A DNA stretch of 64,000 nucleotides from Maricaulis sp963975345 (GCF_963975345.1 NZ_CAXBGE010000011.1:1-64000); one strand, 5' to 3'; positions 36,114-45,438 are shown, counted from the first letter of the stretch. Notes: generated by a model not told the origin, from the sequence alone. Program-made: numbers and translations.

Positions 36114-36362
36114 GTGAGCCAACTTGGCGCCGTTCAGATCGAGATTGCCGTCCTGCTGGGACGCTCGAAAATGCCGATCCAGCAATTTCTGCGGATGGGT
36201 CGCGGCGCTGTCATCCCGCTCGATAGCGGCGAAGACGACCAGGTTTGGATCCTCGCGAACAATCATCCCATCGCGCGCGGCGACGTCGTGCTGCAGGGCG
36301 ATCGCATCTCGATCACCATTACCGGGGTCGCCGATGCCAATGAATTCTTCGCAGCTGCGTAA
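36114..36362 (+). CDS. fliN: FliN-like flagellar motor switch C-ring protein
   Basis: The 82-residue product is the SpoA domain of FliN: VQIEIAVLLGRSKMPIQQFLRM, a central GRGAVIPLDSGEDDQVWILANN and HPIARGDVVLQGDRISITI. FliN forms the base of the C-ring with FliG and FliM. I take the GTG at 36114, 9 nt after AGGAG (36100-36104); an upstream ATG at 36033 gives a tail without family similarity. It is not next to other flagellar genes. Confidence 0.8.
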   Translation: MSQLGAVQIEIAVLLGRSKMPIQQFLRMGRGAVIPLDSGEDDQVWILANNHPIARGDVVLQGDRISITITGVADANEFFAAA

Positions 36363-36424
36363 GCTGCCGCATTAGACACTTCACAAGAGGAGGGGATGTT
36401 GCTATCTCCGCGCCTCTTCCACGT

Positions 36425-36511
36425 GCGGTCGTGGCGGAATTGGTAGACGCGCAGCGTTGAGGTCGCTGTGGGGTAAAACCCGTGGAAGTTCGAGTCTTCT
36501 CGACCGCACCA
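36425..36511 (+). tRNA. tRNA-Leu (anticodon GAG)
   Basis: The 87-nt sequence folds as a long-variable-arm tRNA. Acceptor GCGGTCG (36425-36431) pairs with CGACCGC (36501-36507), then A and encoded CCA (36509-36511). The anticodon stem is CAGCG/CGCTG with loop TTGAGGT, giving GAG, which reads CUC and CUU. The TTCGAGT T-loop is normal. A T5 tract follows and may end transcription. Confidence 0.95.
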
Positions 36512-36627
36512 TTTTTCTCGATATTGCCTGCATAAATACGGCGCGGAGGGCTTGGCCTCTCTCGCCTTTGCGGCGCTTGCGTCCTAGTGTGCCGGTGAAT
36601 CAATCAGCCAGCGCACGGAGGCCCCCC

Positions 36628-38019
36628 ATGAGCGACACCGCTTTTGAAGACGACCTCTATCGCGAAAGCACCGCGCGGGCCGACACCGATCCTGAATTTG
36701 TTGCTGAACTTCGCCAGGCGATTTCCGATCTCGATGCGGATCTGATCCGGCGACTGCTGTCACCCTTGCATGCTGCCGACATTGCCGACGTGCTGGAGCA
36801 GCTCTCGGCTGGCCAGCAGGGTATCCTCGCCGAGCTGACGCCCGATATTTTCTCCGGTGATGTCCTCGCCGAGATGGACCCTGGCACACGCGAAGTGGTG
36901 ATGGATTATCTCCATCCTTCGCATCTGGCCGCAGCGATTGCCGAACTCGACAGCGATGACGCCACCGAGGTGGTCGAAGAACTCAACGAAGTCCGGCGCG
37001 CCGCCGTGCTGGCGGAAATTTCTGACATTAATCGTGAGGCCGTCGAATCCAGCCTGGCCTTTGACGACGAGACCGCCGGCCGCCTGATGCAGCGCGAATT
37101 CGTTGCGGCTCCGGATTTCTGGACCATCGGCCACGCGATCGATCACATGCGCGAATCCGCTGATGATTTGCCCGACAAATTCCACGATCTGTTTGTCGTC
37201 GATACCGGCTTTCGCCCGGTCGGGGAAATTCCGGTCTGCCGGCTGCTCAGCGCCCAGCGCGATGTCCATCTGACCGACATCATGGAACCGCCGCGCATTC
37301 TGGTGGAGCCGGAAACCGACCAGGAAGAAGTCGCCTATCTGTTCCAGAAATATCACCTGGTCTCGGCACCTGTGGTCGACAGTGCCGGGCGTCTGACCGG
37401 TATGCTGACCCTGGAAGACATGGTCGACGTCATCCAGGACGAGAACAAGGAAGACATGCTGGCTCTGGCCGGCGTGAATGAGGCGGGCCTCGCCGACACC
37501 GTCCTGCGTTCGGTGCGCTCCCGTGCGCCTTGGCTGCTCGTGAATCTGTTTACGGCGATCCTCGCCTCCGGCGTGATTTCAATGTTTGAAGGCGCGCTGG
37601 AGCGGATCGTGGCACTTGCTGTGCTGATGCCGATCGTGGCCTCGATGGGCGGCAATGCCGGGACCCAGACCCTGGCGGTTGCCGTGCGGGCGATCGCCGA
37701 ACGCGACCTGACGGCGGCCAATGCGATGCGTGTCGTTTGGCGGGAATTGGCGACGGGCACGATCAATGGCGTGATTTTCGCGCTGCTGATTTCGACGGTG
37801 ACACTGCTCTGGTTCCGCGATTGGGAGCTTTCGGCGGTGATCGGCATCGCTATGATCGTCAACCTTTCCCTGGCAGGCCTGTCGGGCATTTTGATCCCGC
37901 TCGGCCTGGTGCGCGCCGGGGCCGACCCTGCGGTCGCCTCATCGGTATTTGTCACCACCGTGACCGATGTCGTAGGCTTCCTGGCGTTCCTGGGGCTGGC
38001 GACAATCGTCCTGTTGTGA
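36628..38019 (+). CDS. mgtE: MgtE-type magnesium transporter
   Basis: The 463-residue product has the MgtE layout: an N-terminal superhelical domain with the repeated ADIADVLEQL / AAAIAELDSDDATEVVEEL motifs, two CBS domains (about 140-265), then five membrane helices with MPIVASMGGNAGTQTLAVAVRA, which carries the ion path. Mg2+ binding in the cytosolic part closes the channel. The frame runs upstream through the tRNA, but MSDTAFED (ATG 36628, after ACGGAGG) is the real start. Confidence 0.95.
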   Translation: MSDTAFEDDLYRESTARADTDPEFVAELRQAISDLDADLIRRLLSPLHAADIADVLEQLSAGQQGILAELTPDIFSGDVLAEMDPGTREVVMDYLHPSHLAAAIAELDSDDATEVVEELNEVRRAAVLAEISDINREAVESSLAFDDETAGRLMQREFVAAPDFWTIGHAIDHMRESADDLPDKFHDLFVVDTGFRPVGEIPVCRLLSAQRDVHLTDIMEPPRILVEPETDQEEVAYLFQKYHLVSAPVVDSAGRLTGMLTLEDMVDVIQDENKEDMLALAGVNEAGLADTVLRSVRSRAPWLLVNLFTAILASGVISMFEGALERIVALAVLMPIVASMGGNAGTQTLAVAVRAIAERDLTAANAMRVVWRELATGTINGVIFALLISTVTLLWFRDWELSAVIGIAMIVNLSLAGLSGILIPLGLVRAGADPAVASSVFVTTVTDVVGFLAFLGLATIVLL

Positions 38020-38059
38020 TGATATCAAGCCGGGTGCCGGGTGAAATATTGGTGGTGGA

Positions 38060-39013
38060 ATGGTGCATCTGATCAAATTGATGTCTCTCGTCGTGCTGTT
38101 GTGGACGCCAGCGGCGGCCGCGCAGGGTCATTGGGAATCGGCGGCCCGGCTCGATGTCGCGCGCGCCGGTCTCGCCGTTACTGTGCTCGATGGCCGGCTC
38201 TATGCAGCGGGCGGCGCTGGTTTGACGGCGCCGCGCGCCGAATTCGAAGTCTTCGATCCGGAAATCGATCGCTGGATGCCCGAGACCTCGCTGCCGCGCG
38301 GGCTCGAGCGCTTTGGCATGGCGGCCATTAATGGCCGGATCTATGCCGCTGGCGGCTATGCGGCCGGCGAGCTGGGAGTCGAGCCCACCGCGCTGATGTG
38401 GTCATGGTCGACCGAGGGGCGCATCTGGCAGAGCGAAATTGCCATGCCCGGTCCGAAGGCCGATTTTGCGATGCTGGCCGTGGATGATCGCCTGTACGCA
38501 ATTGGCGGCACGCGCGACGATAACAGCATTTATGTGTTCGACCCTGAGGGGTTGAGCTGGGAGACGCTCGAAATTCCCGACGATGTCACCCGTCGAGGCT
38601 CGGCTGTCGTGGGCCTGGATGGCCGCATCTATGTCATTGGTGGCTCCCTGCGCGGTGAATTGTCGGCGCAGGTCGATATTTATGATCTGGCGACTAATGC
38701 CTGGAGCCGCGGCCCTGATCTGCCTGGCGCCAGCACCGGGATCGCCGCCGTCGTACATAATTCACGCATCCATGTGCTCGGTGGTACTGGTGTTGAGGGC
38801 GAGCAGCGGCTGACTTTGCGCCGGCACGCCTCCTGGCAACCCGGCGAGACGGCTTGGCGCAGTGAAGCCGATCTTCCCACCCCTCGCACAGCTGCCGACG
38901 CGGCTGTTCTCAATGGCAGTATCTATCTGATTGGTGGCGGCAGTGGCGGCGGATTCTTTGCGCCCTTCACGGCGATGGATGCCACCGATGTCTTTTTCGA
39001 CGAGGCCAGTTGA
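38060..39013 (+). CDS. Secreted Kelch-repeat beta-propeller protein
   Basis: The 317-residue product has a signal peptide (LMSLVVLLWTPAAAAQ, about residues 7-22) and six or so Kelch-like repeats of 45-50 residues, each with a GG after a short strand (RLYAAGG, RIYAAGG, RLYAIGG, RIYVIGG, RIHVLGG, SIYLIGG). It is probably periplasmic. Ligand and role are unknown. It starts 40 bp after mgtE. Confidence 0.85.
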   Translation: MVHLIKLMSLVVLLWTPAAAAQGHWESAARLDVARAGLAVTVLDGRLYAAGGAGLTAPRAEFEVFDPEIDRWMPETSLPRGLERFGMAAINGRIYAAGGYAAGELGVEPTALMWSWSTEGRIWQSEIAMPGPKADFAMLAVDDRLYAIGGTRDDNSIYVFDPEGLSWETLEIPDDVTRRGSAVVGLDGRIYVIGGSLRGELSAQVDIYDLATNAWSRGPDLPGASTGIAAVVHNSRIHVLGGTGVEGEQRLTLRRHASWQPGETAWRSEADLPTPRTAADAAVLNGSIYLIGGGSGGGFFAPFTAMDATDVFFDEAS

Positions 39014-39079
39014 GCCGCCCGGCATCGGGCTTGCAGTTGCTGTGAGATGATGCAGTGACGGGTCTCGAAACAGAACACG

Positions 39080-40858
39080 ATGAAACCGCAATTGAAATCT
39101 TCTCCGGCCGCCCGCGAACTGATCCAGCGGTTCGAGCCCTATCGCGAACTCGCTGCCCAAGGCAGTGATGGGCGTTGGCGCGTCGGCTTTGGTCATCGCG
39201 CCGCAGCCCGCGAAGGCGTGCGGGTATCGCGCGAGGATGCGGCGCTGCTGTTGATTTATGACGTCATGCAGGCCGAAGCCGTCATCGACGAGATGTTTTC
39301 CGAGCCGGTGCCGAAAATGCAGCGTGATGCGCTGACCTCCTTCGTGCATGATATCGGTGCGACCGCATTTCGCAGCTCCGACGTGGCCCGCTATCTGTTT
39401 GAATGTCGTATCGAAGCCGCCGCCGAAGCGCTGGCCGGCTATGGCGATGGCGCATCCGAACGCCGCGAGGCCGAGAGCGCCATGCTTTTGGCCGGGCGTG
39501 ATGATGCGCTGGCTGCCTCGGCTGCGGCGCGCAAGCCGGCCATGGTCGATCTTGTGATCAAGGTTGAACATCCCGCTGATCCACCTGCGATGACCGAGCC
39601 AGCCCTTCGCTCGCGCGCGGCATTGCCGGAATCCCTGATGCCGCCGCCGGCTCCAAGCCGGCAGACCGCTGCCCGGCGCGAAGCCGAGAGCGAAATCGCC
39701 CGCATTCTGGCCACCGTTGGCGCGATGCCGCTCGAAACCGACACGCCCCATCCTGACACACTTGCTGCAGACCAGCCCGCCGAGCCTGAGCCTGAATTCC
39801 CGGTCCAATCTGCTGAAACGCCGTCGCAGCCGGTCGAAGCCGATCCGGTTGAGGACACTCCCGCTGCAGACTCTGGCGATCCGGTCGACGAGACCGTGGA
39901 TAGTGCCGGGCCTGAAGGCGAAGTCGAGCCAGAGCCAACCCCTGTGTCAGACGACCCCGAGCGTGTGGCTCATGATGCCGCGCCGGCGGAGCCGGTCTCG
40001 GCCCAGGTCATTGCGCGCATGTCGCAGGAAATCGCGCATGTCCAAGCGGTTGTGCCCGGCGACGATGATGGTCCTGAACCGCAGGCTGATGACGCCAATG
40101 TTTTGCCCGATGGCGTCAGCCTGGGCTATGCCTTTACCGGCACGTGGCCAGCCGATCTTGAAACGTCGAGCGAAGCCGGGGCGGCCGCCGTCGAAGTGCC
40201 AGAGCCTGAACCGGAAGCAGAGCCAGCTCCCGAGACGCAGACCGTTTCAGATGCAGAGTCGGACAGCGCCTCGCCTGAGGATGTCCAAGCCGCAATAGCC
40301 GAAGTCGATTCAGCCGCAGCTTCCGCGCCGGACGCCGCCCCCGTGGATCTCGTTCCCGCCGCTGTCGCAGTGGTTGAACGGACACTGGCAGTTACCGGTG
40401 ACCGGACCCCGCCGCCGCATCCCGCCGATGAACCGGCACCGAGTGAAGGTGCGATCGGCGATATCGCCGGCGAGGGCGCAACTTCGGATGCCGATCATGT
40501 CGCCCATATCGATGAACTTGCCGGCACGCCCGATGCCATGATGTCCGATGCCGAAGGCGAAGATCCGCTTTCGCCTCAGGATCTGGTCGGCAGCAGCGAC
40601 CTGTTCGTCGACAGCAAACCGGTCGCGGTGCGCAAGGAAGAAGACGGTTGGGGCTTTGTCGTGACGCTAATTGCCGGTCTGGTTGTGATGGGGGCCGGTA
40701 TTCTCGACATCTATGGCGATTGGCCGCGGGTCTGGGTCGAACGCGATCCGACCTGGGGCGTTTTGGCCGCCGTGGCCGGTGCTTTCCTGGTGATTACCGC
40801 CTCGTGGATGCTCGGCTCGATCCTATCGGCAAAGCGGCGGCAGAAACGCGGCAAGTAA
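39080..40858 (+). CDS. spmX: SpmX-like polar organiser: lysozyme-fold domain, acidic linker, two C-terminal helices
   Basis: The 592-residue product has three parts. Residues about 10-145 are a GH24 lysozyme-like domain (IQRFEPYREL ... WRVGFGHRAA). A Pro/Glu/Ala/Asp-rich low-complexity linker runs from about 180 to 515. Two helices (about 524-544 and 560-582) and a basic end close the protein. This architecture is that of SpmX, which in Caulobacter binds PopZ and brings DivJ to the stalked pole. Of the T4-type catalytic residues, Glu19 is kept, but the Asp position is Gly28 and the Thr position is Arg34. The linker is longer than in the 431-residue C. crescentus protein. Confidence 0.85.
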   Translation: MKPQLKSSPAARELIQRFEPYRELAAQGSDGRWRVGFGHRAAAREGVRVSREDAALLLIYDVMQAEAVIDEMFSEPVPKMQRDALTSFVHDIGATAFRSSDVARYLFECRIEAAAEALAGYGDGASERREAESAMLLAGRDDALAASAAARKPAMVDLVIKVEHPADPPAMTEPALRSRAALPESLMPPPAPSRQTAARREAESEIARILATVGAMPLETDTPHPDTLAADQPAEPEPEFPVQSAETPSQPVEADPVEDTPAADSGDPVDETVDSAGPEGEVEPEPTPVSDDPERVAHDAAPAEPVSAQVIARMSQEIAHVQAVVPGDDDGPEPQADDANVLPDGVSLGYAFTGTWPADLETSSEAGAAAVEVPEPEPEAEPAPETQTVSDAESDSASPEDVQAAIAEVDSAAASAPDAAPVDLVPAAVAVVERTLAVTGDRTPPPHPADEPAPSEGAIGDIAGEGATSDADHVAHIDELAGTPDAMMSDAEGEDPLSPQDLVGSSDLFVDSKPVAVRKEEDGWGFVVTLIAGLVVMGAGILDIYGDWPRVWVERDPTWGVLAAVAGAFLVITASWMLGSILSAKRRQKRGK

Positions 40859-40957
40859 CCGGTTAGCGACCAGTTGGCGACCAGCAAGTGATCAGTAAGC
40901 GGGCACCGCCCTGCCTGAACGGCAGGCGTCGATCTTGACCGGCCCCGACGCCGTGCT

Positions 40958-42142
40958 ATGTCGCTGGGCATGATCTCCAATCAATACCCATCCCTCGACT
41001 TCGACCTCGGCGAAACAGCGGATATGATCCGCGACAGCGTCCGCGCCTTCGCCGCCGATGAAATTGCGCCACGCGCTGCCGAAATCGATCGCTCTGACGT
41101 CTTTCCCGCTGATTTGTGGGAGAAAATGGGCGCGCTCGGTCTGCTCGGCATGACCGTGCCGGAAGACGATGGCGGCACCGGGCTGGGCTATCTCGAACAT
41201 GTCGTGGCGATGGAAGAAATCAGCCGCGCATCGGCCTCGGTCGGGCTGAGCTATGGCGCCCATTCCAATCTTTGCGTCAACCAGTTGCGCCGCTGGGGCG
41301 ACCCGGCCCAGAAGGCCCGCTACCTGCCCAAACTGATCTCCGGCCAGCATGTCGGCGCCCTGGCGATGTCAGAGCCTGGAGCGGGCTCCGACGTTGTATC
41401 CATGCGGCTGAAGGCGGAAAAACACGGCGACCATTATGTGCTCAACGGCACCAAGATGTGGATCACCAATGCACCGGCCGCCGATACGCTGGTCGTCTAC
41501 GCCAAGACCGATATCAATGCCGGTTCACGCGGCATCTCCGCCTTTATCGTCGAGCGTAATTTCAAGGGCTTCTCCGTCGCCCAGAAACTCGACAAGCTGG
41601 GCATGCGCGGCTCGGAAACCGGTGAGTTGGTGTTCGAGGATTGCGAAATCCCGGCCGAGAATGTGATGGGACCGCTCAATGGCGGTGCCCGCATCCTGAT
41701 GTCCGGGCTCGACTATGAACGCGCCGTATTGTCGGCCGGACCTATCGGCATCATGCAGGCCTGTATGGATGTCGTGATGCCCTATGTCCGCGAGCGCAAA
41801 CAATTCGGAGAATCAATCGGTTCCTTCCAACTTGTCCAGGGCAAACTGGCCGACATGTATGTGCGTATGAATGCGTCGCGCTCCTATGTCTATGCCGTCG
41901 CGAAGGCCTGTGACCGCGGCCAGACCACGCGCAAGGATGCCGCCGGCGCTATCCTCTATGCTGCCGAAGCCGCAACCCAAATGGCGCTGGACGCGATCCA
42001 GCTCTTAGGCGGCAATGGCTATATCAATGAATACTCCACCGGCCGATTGTTGCGCGATGCCAAGCTCTACGAAATCGGTGCCGGCACCTCGGAAATTCGC
42101 CGCTGGCTGATTGGCCGCGAGTTGTTCGAAGAAAGCGCATAA
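40958..42142 (+). CDS. ivd: Isovaleryl-CoA dehydrogenase
   Basis: The 394-residue product is an acyl-CoA dehydrogenase with AMSEPGAGSDV, MWITNAP, the flavin-contact segment and QLLGGNGY near the C-terminus. The segment LDYERAVLSAGPIGIMQ places a glutamate (Glu254) where isovaleryl-CoA dehydrogenase has its catalytic base, unlike the C-terminal base of short-chain enzymes. It oxidises isovaleryl-CoA to 3-methylcrotonyl-CoA in leucine breakdown; MCC genes follow at 46437 and 50595. Confidence 0.92.
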   Translation: MSLGMISNQYPSLDFDLGETADMIRDSVRAFAADEIAPRAAEIDRSDVFPADLWEKMGALGLLGMTVPEDDGGTGLGYLEHVVAMEEISRASASVGLSYGAHSNLCVNQLRRWGDPAQKARYLPKLISGQHVGALAMSEPGAGSDVVSMRLKAEKHGDHYVLNGTKMWITNAPAADTLVVYAKTDINAGSRGISAFIVERNFKGFSVAQKLDKLGMRGSETGELVFEDCEIPAENVMGPLNGGARILMSGLDYERAVLSAGPIGIMQACMDVVMPYVRERKQFGESIGSFQLVQGKLADMYVRMNASRSYVYAVAKACDRGQTTRKDAAGAILYAAEAATQMALDAIQLLGGNGYINEYSTGRLLRDAKLYEIGAGTSEIRRWLIGRELFEESA

Positions 42143-42211
42143 GCGTAACGCTGGCCGGGTGAGAGCAGAGGCGCTAGGCTGACAGCACCGCTGTCCCTTG
42201 TGAGGTCTCCC

Positions 42212-42712
42212 ATGCGCGTTCTGATGCTTGCCACCAGCCTTGCCATCGGCCTGTCTGCCTGCGGATACGCGCAGAAGACAGACGGTCCGGCACACGCCAT
42301 GCCAATTCTGTCGCCCGCCAACACAATAGAGGCCTGTGTGGGCCAGTATCCCGACACTGCGACGCGCGAAGCGACGTGCATCGGGCAATATTCCAGCGCC
42401 TGCATGACGTTGCGCGCGGACGGCGAAACCAATTCGGGCATGATCCGTTGTACTGGCGAGGAATATGCGGCCTGGGACAGCCGGCTCAACACGGCCTATA
42501 CCCGCTATATGCAACAGCTCGGCGCGCCCCGCGATGAGGGCCTGCGCGAGGCCCAGCGCGCCTGGATGGCGTTACGTGATGCTGACTGCGAATTTGAAGC
42601 CTCGGCCTTTGCGGGTGGCTCGATGCAGCCCCTGGTGACCGCAGCTTGCATGCGGGATTATGCTGCCCGGCGCACGATCCGCCTGCTCGGCTGGCTCGAA
42701 GAACCGCGCTAA
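42212..42712 (+). CDS. LprI-like (DUF1311) lipoprotein
   Basis: The 166-residue product has a lipobox LSAC (Cys near residue 17 after a short hydrophobic signal) and the LprI N-terminal domain: WDSRLNTAYTRYMQQLG, LREAQRAWMALRDADCEFEASAFAGGS, with paired cysteines. LprI proteins of mycobacteria inhibit lysozyme, but most relatives are uncharacterised. GAGG lies upstream of ATG 42212. It converges with the patatin gene, 4 bp apart. Confidence 0.82.
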   Translation: MRVLMLATSLAIGLSACGYAQKTDGPAHAMPILSPANTIEACVGQYPDTATREATCIGQYSSACMTLRADGETNSGMIRCTGEEYAAWDSRLNTAYTRYMQQLGAPRDEGLREAQRAWMALRDADCEFEASAFAGGSMQPLVTAACMRDYAARRTIRLLGWLEEPR

Positions 42713-42716
42713 ACGA

Positions 42717-44462
42717 TCAGCCTGTCTTGGCGGGTAAGCCCAGCCGCAGCCGAGTTGCATCGTCGATTCCCGCCAGCATGCCCTGAGCCGCATCAAATCC
42801 CGCTTCGAGCGATTCGTCGTATCGGTGCCAGTCGCGCAAATCGACATTCGTTTCCGGCAGAATTAGCAGGTCGGCGGCCTCGCGCCCGGTATCGCGATCA
42901 TCGGCGACGCCAACAGTGGCCGCGCGCATCAGCAGCGAGGCAATCGGCGGCAGGGTTTTGAAGCCGTGCTGGCGGATCCAGCCCAAAAAGCTCGGCGGGT
43001 CGATGAAATCATCGGGGTCAAGGCCTTGGGCCCGGCTGACATCAATGCCGACTACCGAACCGCGATGGAAAGCGCGCATTTCACGTGCCGGAAAATTGGT
43101 GAAGACGGCGCCATCGACCAGGATTTGCCCGTCCCGCACTACCGGCGGCAACAGGCCGGGAATCGCGACGGTTGCGCGCAGGGCTTCGCGTACCAGACCG
43201 CTGCGATGGACAAACGCGCGCCCCGTCGCAAGGTTTGAGGACAGGCAAAAGAAGGGGCGCACCATGTCGGCGATCTCGGCGTCACCGAAATGCTCCTTGA
43301 GGCGGGCATCGACTTTGCGGCCCTTGGCTAGCGAGATCACCGGTAGATTCCAGTCATCGAGCGGATTGGAGTCTACGAAAGCTTTGCGGATGCGGTCTTC
43401 GAGCTCGTCATCACTCCAGTCCAGCCCGATCCCGGCGGCGATAATGCCACCCATTGACGAGCCGCCGACGAAGTCGAATTTCATGCCCGCTTCGCGCAAC
43501 GCCCGGATCGCGCCGATATGCGCATAGGCACGGGCGCCGCCGCCGGATACGATCAAGCCGACGGATTGGCCGGTCAGCGTGCGCGCCAACCGGTCGGCAT
43601 CGATTTGATTTCGGTCCTGGCGCCAGTGGAAGACCCGTGCCGCATCGGCGGCGCTGGCCCATTCCTGCGGTCGTGAGGCCGGGACGATGCCGCCGAAATG
43701 CAGCATCACAACATCGATCAGTTTCAGCTTGGCGGCCGGGGAGGGATCGTCGGGCAGGAGCGGCGTTGAGGGGCGCGCATCAGAACGCGCCATCAGCCAG
43801 ATGCGATCAGCTCGCCCCATCGCGCGCCGGGCCCAGATCGGATCACCCAGCTTGGCGATCAACAGCACGATATCAAAGCCGGATTCGAATTCGTCGAGAT
43901 GGCGCCCACTCCATTCGACGCAGCTCTCATCGCAAATCGCGCAAGTCTTTCCGAGCCGGCTGAGCGCCTCCTTCAATTCTGCGGCGCGATAGGCGAGGTC
44001 GATGGTGGGCGAACTGCTGATCAGAGCAAACACCCTCGGCTCGGCGCTGACATTGCGCTGGGTTCCGCGCAGCCGTGCCAGCATCATGCGCGCCAATTCA
44101 CGCATCAAGCTGGCATGCTTGCGCGTCAGCTTGTCGAAACTGGCCTTGGGCAGGCGCACCAATTCGGTGTCGCGCAGGGCGTAGACGCTCGCGCTGTGAG
44201 GGCTTTCGTCAAGCAGGGACATCTCGCCAACCGGCTCGCCGGCACGGATATAGCCGATCAGATTGGGGCGGCCCAGTGCGCCGTCGCGAAAAGCCGCCAA
44301 GGCGCCAGAGCGGACCAGATAGAAGGCATCGGCCGGGTCGCCTTCGCGGAACAACATCTGCCCCGCCGGCAGGCAGAACCATTCGACCTCTGCCTCAACG
44401 GCATCGAGGGCCGATTTTTCGACCCGTTTCAGGAAGGGCAGGAAGGATAGATTGAGAGCCAT
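42717..44462 (-). CDS. Patatin-like phospholipase with N-terminal cyclic-nucleotide-binding domain
   Basis: The 581-residue product joins a CAP_ED cNMP-binding domain (about residues 8-125, REGDPADAFYLVRSGALAAF and GEMSLLDESPHSASV) to a patatin lipase domain (about 300-475). The lipase has the oxyanion loop GGGAR (307-311), nucleophile Ser336 in GSSMG and Asp450 in DGA. The layout is that of neuropathy target esterase-like lysophospholipases. The cNMP pocket lacks an obvious conserved RxxA arginine, so nucleotide binding is uncertain. Confidence 0.9.
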   Translation of the reverse strand: MALNLSFLPFLKRVEKSALDAVEAEVEWFCLPAGQMLFREGDPADAFYLVRSGALAAFRDGALGRPNLIGYIRAGEPVGEMSLLDESPHSASVYALRDTELVRLPKASFDKLTRKHASLMRELARMMLARLRGTQRNVSAEPRVFALISSSPTIDLAYRAAELKEALSRLGKTCAICDESCVEWSGRHLDEFESGFDIVLLIAKLGDPIWARRAMGRADRIWLMARSDARPSTPLLPDDPSPAAKLKLIDVVMLHFGGIVPASRPQEWASAADAARVFHWRQDRNQIDADRLARTLTGQSVGLIVSGGGARAYAHIGAIRALREAGMKFDFVGGSSMGGIIAAGIGLDWSDDELEDRIRKAFVDSNPLDDWNLPVISLAKGRKVDARLKEHFGDAEIADMVRPFFCLSSNLATGRAFVHRSGLVREALRATVAIPGLLPPVVRDGQILVDGAVFTNFPAREMRAFHRGSVVGIDVSRAQGLDPDDFIDPPSFLGWIRQHGFKTLPPIASLLMRAATVGVADDRDTGREAADLLILPETNVDLRDWHRYDESLEAGFDAAQGMLAGIDDATRLRLGLPAKTG

Positions 44463-44581
44463 GACGCGTCGTGCGAATTTTCAAGCCAACCGGTGGGTTG
44501 GCGCGATTGATGATTCGAACAAAACCACGGACTGGGAATAAGCGCAAAGTGCGATTTGGAAAAGTCGGTGCCGCGCGGTGA

Positions 44582-45217
44582 TTAGAAACGGCGACGGATG
44601 ACCAGATGGGCCACGGGATGGAAGGAGCGCGCCTGGGTTTCGCCAACAGCTTGCCGGTCCATCGTGTCGAGATCGTCGAGTAGGGTCATGGTTTCGCCGG
44701 TGTCCGGATCGAAAATCTGCTGCCGGTCGCGTCCCCGATCCTGGAAATAGGCACCGCCTTCGACAGTCAGGCTCCACTGGTCAATATTGCGCACAGTGAT
44801 GCCGGCACCCAGATAGCTGGTGAGCTTCTCCAACCCGCTCTCGCGCAGGTCTTCCGATAATTCGGCGTGCGGGAAATTGGCCCAAACCGGACTGCCAGCC
44901 TGCTGATTCCAAGCAGGGGCCGCATCGCGGTACAAGGGACGCACCGCAGCGGCTGACAGGTAAAACTCATCGCCGAATGGGAAGAAATCAACTTGTCCAG
45001 ACAGAGCCGTCACATTGGTTTCGAGAATCTGTGCGCTGGGTAGCACTCCGATTGCGGGAGCAGTCTCCTCGCTGGAAAAATGCCAGCGCAGCAGGGTGGT
45101 CTGGCCGGGCTCGCCATCGCGCGTCGTCCAGGATTGTGCATCCTGCAAAGCCTGCGCCGAAACGGCGGTCGAGGCCAGAATGGACATGGCGGCGGCCAGA
45201 GCAAAACGCGAACGCAT
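44582..45217 (-). CDS. Probable outer-membrane beta-barrel protein
   Basis: The 211-residue product has a signal peptide (MRSRFALAAAMSILASTAVSAQ, cleaved near residue 22) and alternating beta-type strands ending VAHLVIRRRF, a C-terminal phenylalanine as in barrel proteins. The family is not clear; it is like small porin-type proteins annotated as hypothetical. GGAGGTGTCC precedes ATG 45217. The hairpin-like GCCAACC...GGTTGGC at 44485-44502 lies between it and the patatin start. Confidence 0.7.
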   Translation of the reverse strand: MRSRFALAAAMSILASTAVSAQALQDAQSWTTRDGEPGQTTLLRWHFSSEETAPAIGVLPSAQILETNVTALSGQVDFFPFGDEFYLSAAAVRPLYRDAAPAWNQQAGSPVWANFPHAELSEDLRESGLEKLTSYLGAGITVRNIDQWSLTVEGGAYFQDRGRDRQQIFDPDTGETMTLLDDLDTMDRQAVGETQARSFHPVAHLVIRRRF

Positions 45218-45401
45218 GGACACCTCCCTGATGGTAATCCGGTGAACCGGAATTTCTATCCCCAAAGCCTGCGCTCGACCCCTGAATCAGAAGTTAATGC
45301 GCCGCTCCAGCCAGATCGAAACTGGCTTATGGTTGCTAGACTATGATGAAAACGGGCACAGTCCAAGACCAATCAAGGGTTGAACCACCAATTTTATATG
45401 C

Positions 45402-45438
45402 ACGTCCGGCCCCTGCCAGACTGGCAAGGGCCGGACGT
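45402..45438 (-). terminator. Hairpin downstream of the DUF5694 gene
   Basis: ACGTCCGGCCCCTGCC (45402-45417) pairs with GGCAAGGGCCGGACGT (45423-45438) with one G-T wobble around a 5-nt loop. It lies 46 nt after the stop of the minus-strand gene ending at 45484. No clean T tract follows, so it could act as a stabilising 3' hairpin or a Rho-independent terminator of weak type. The rest of 45218-45483 shows no gene. Confidence 0.5.

Noticed and set aside
36457..36627. N-terminal extension of MgtE through the tRNA-Leu gene
   Set aside because: The frame is open by chance; the tRNA is clear and the MgtE N-terminus aligns from ATG 36628.
38762..39808. 348-codon minus-strand ORF across the Kelch and spmX genes
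   Set aside because: It spans two real plus-strand genes and the gap between them, with no domain.
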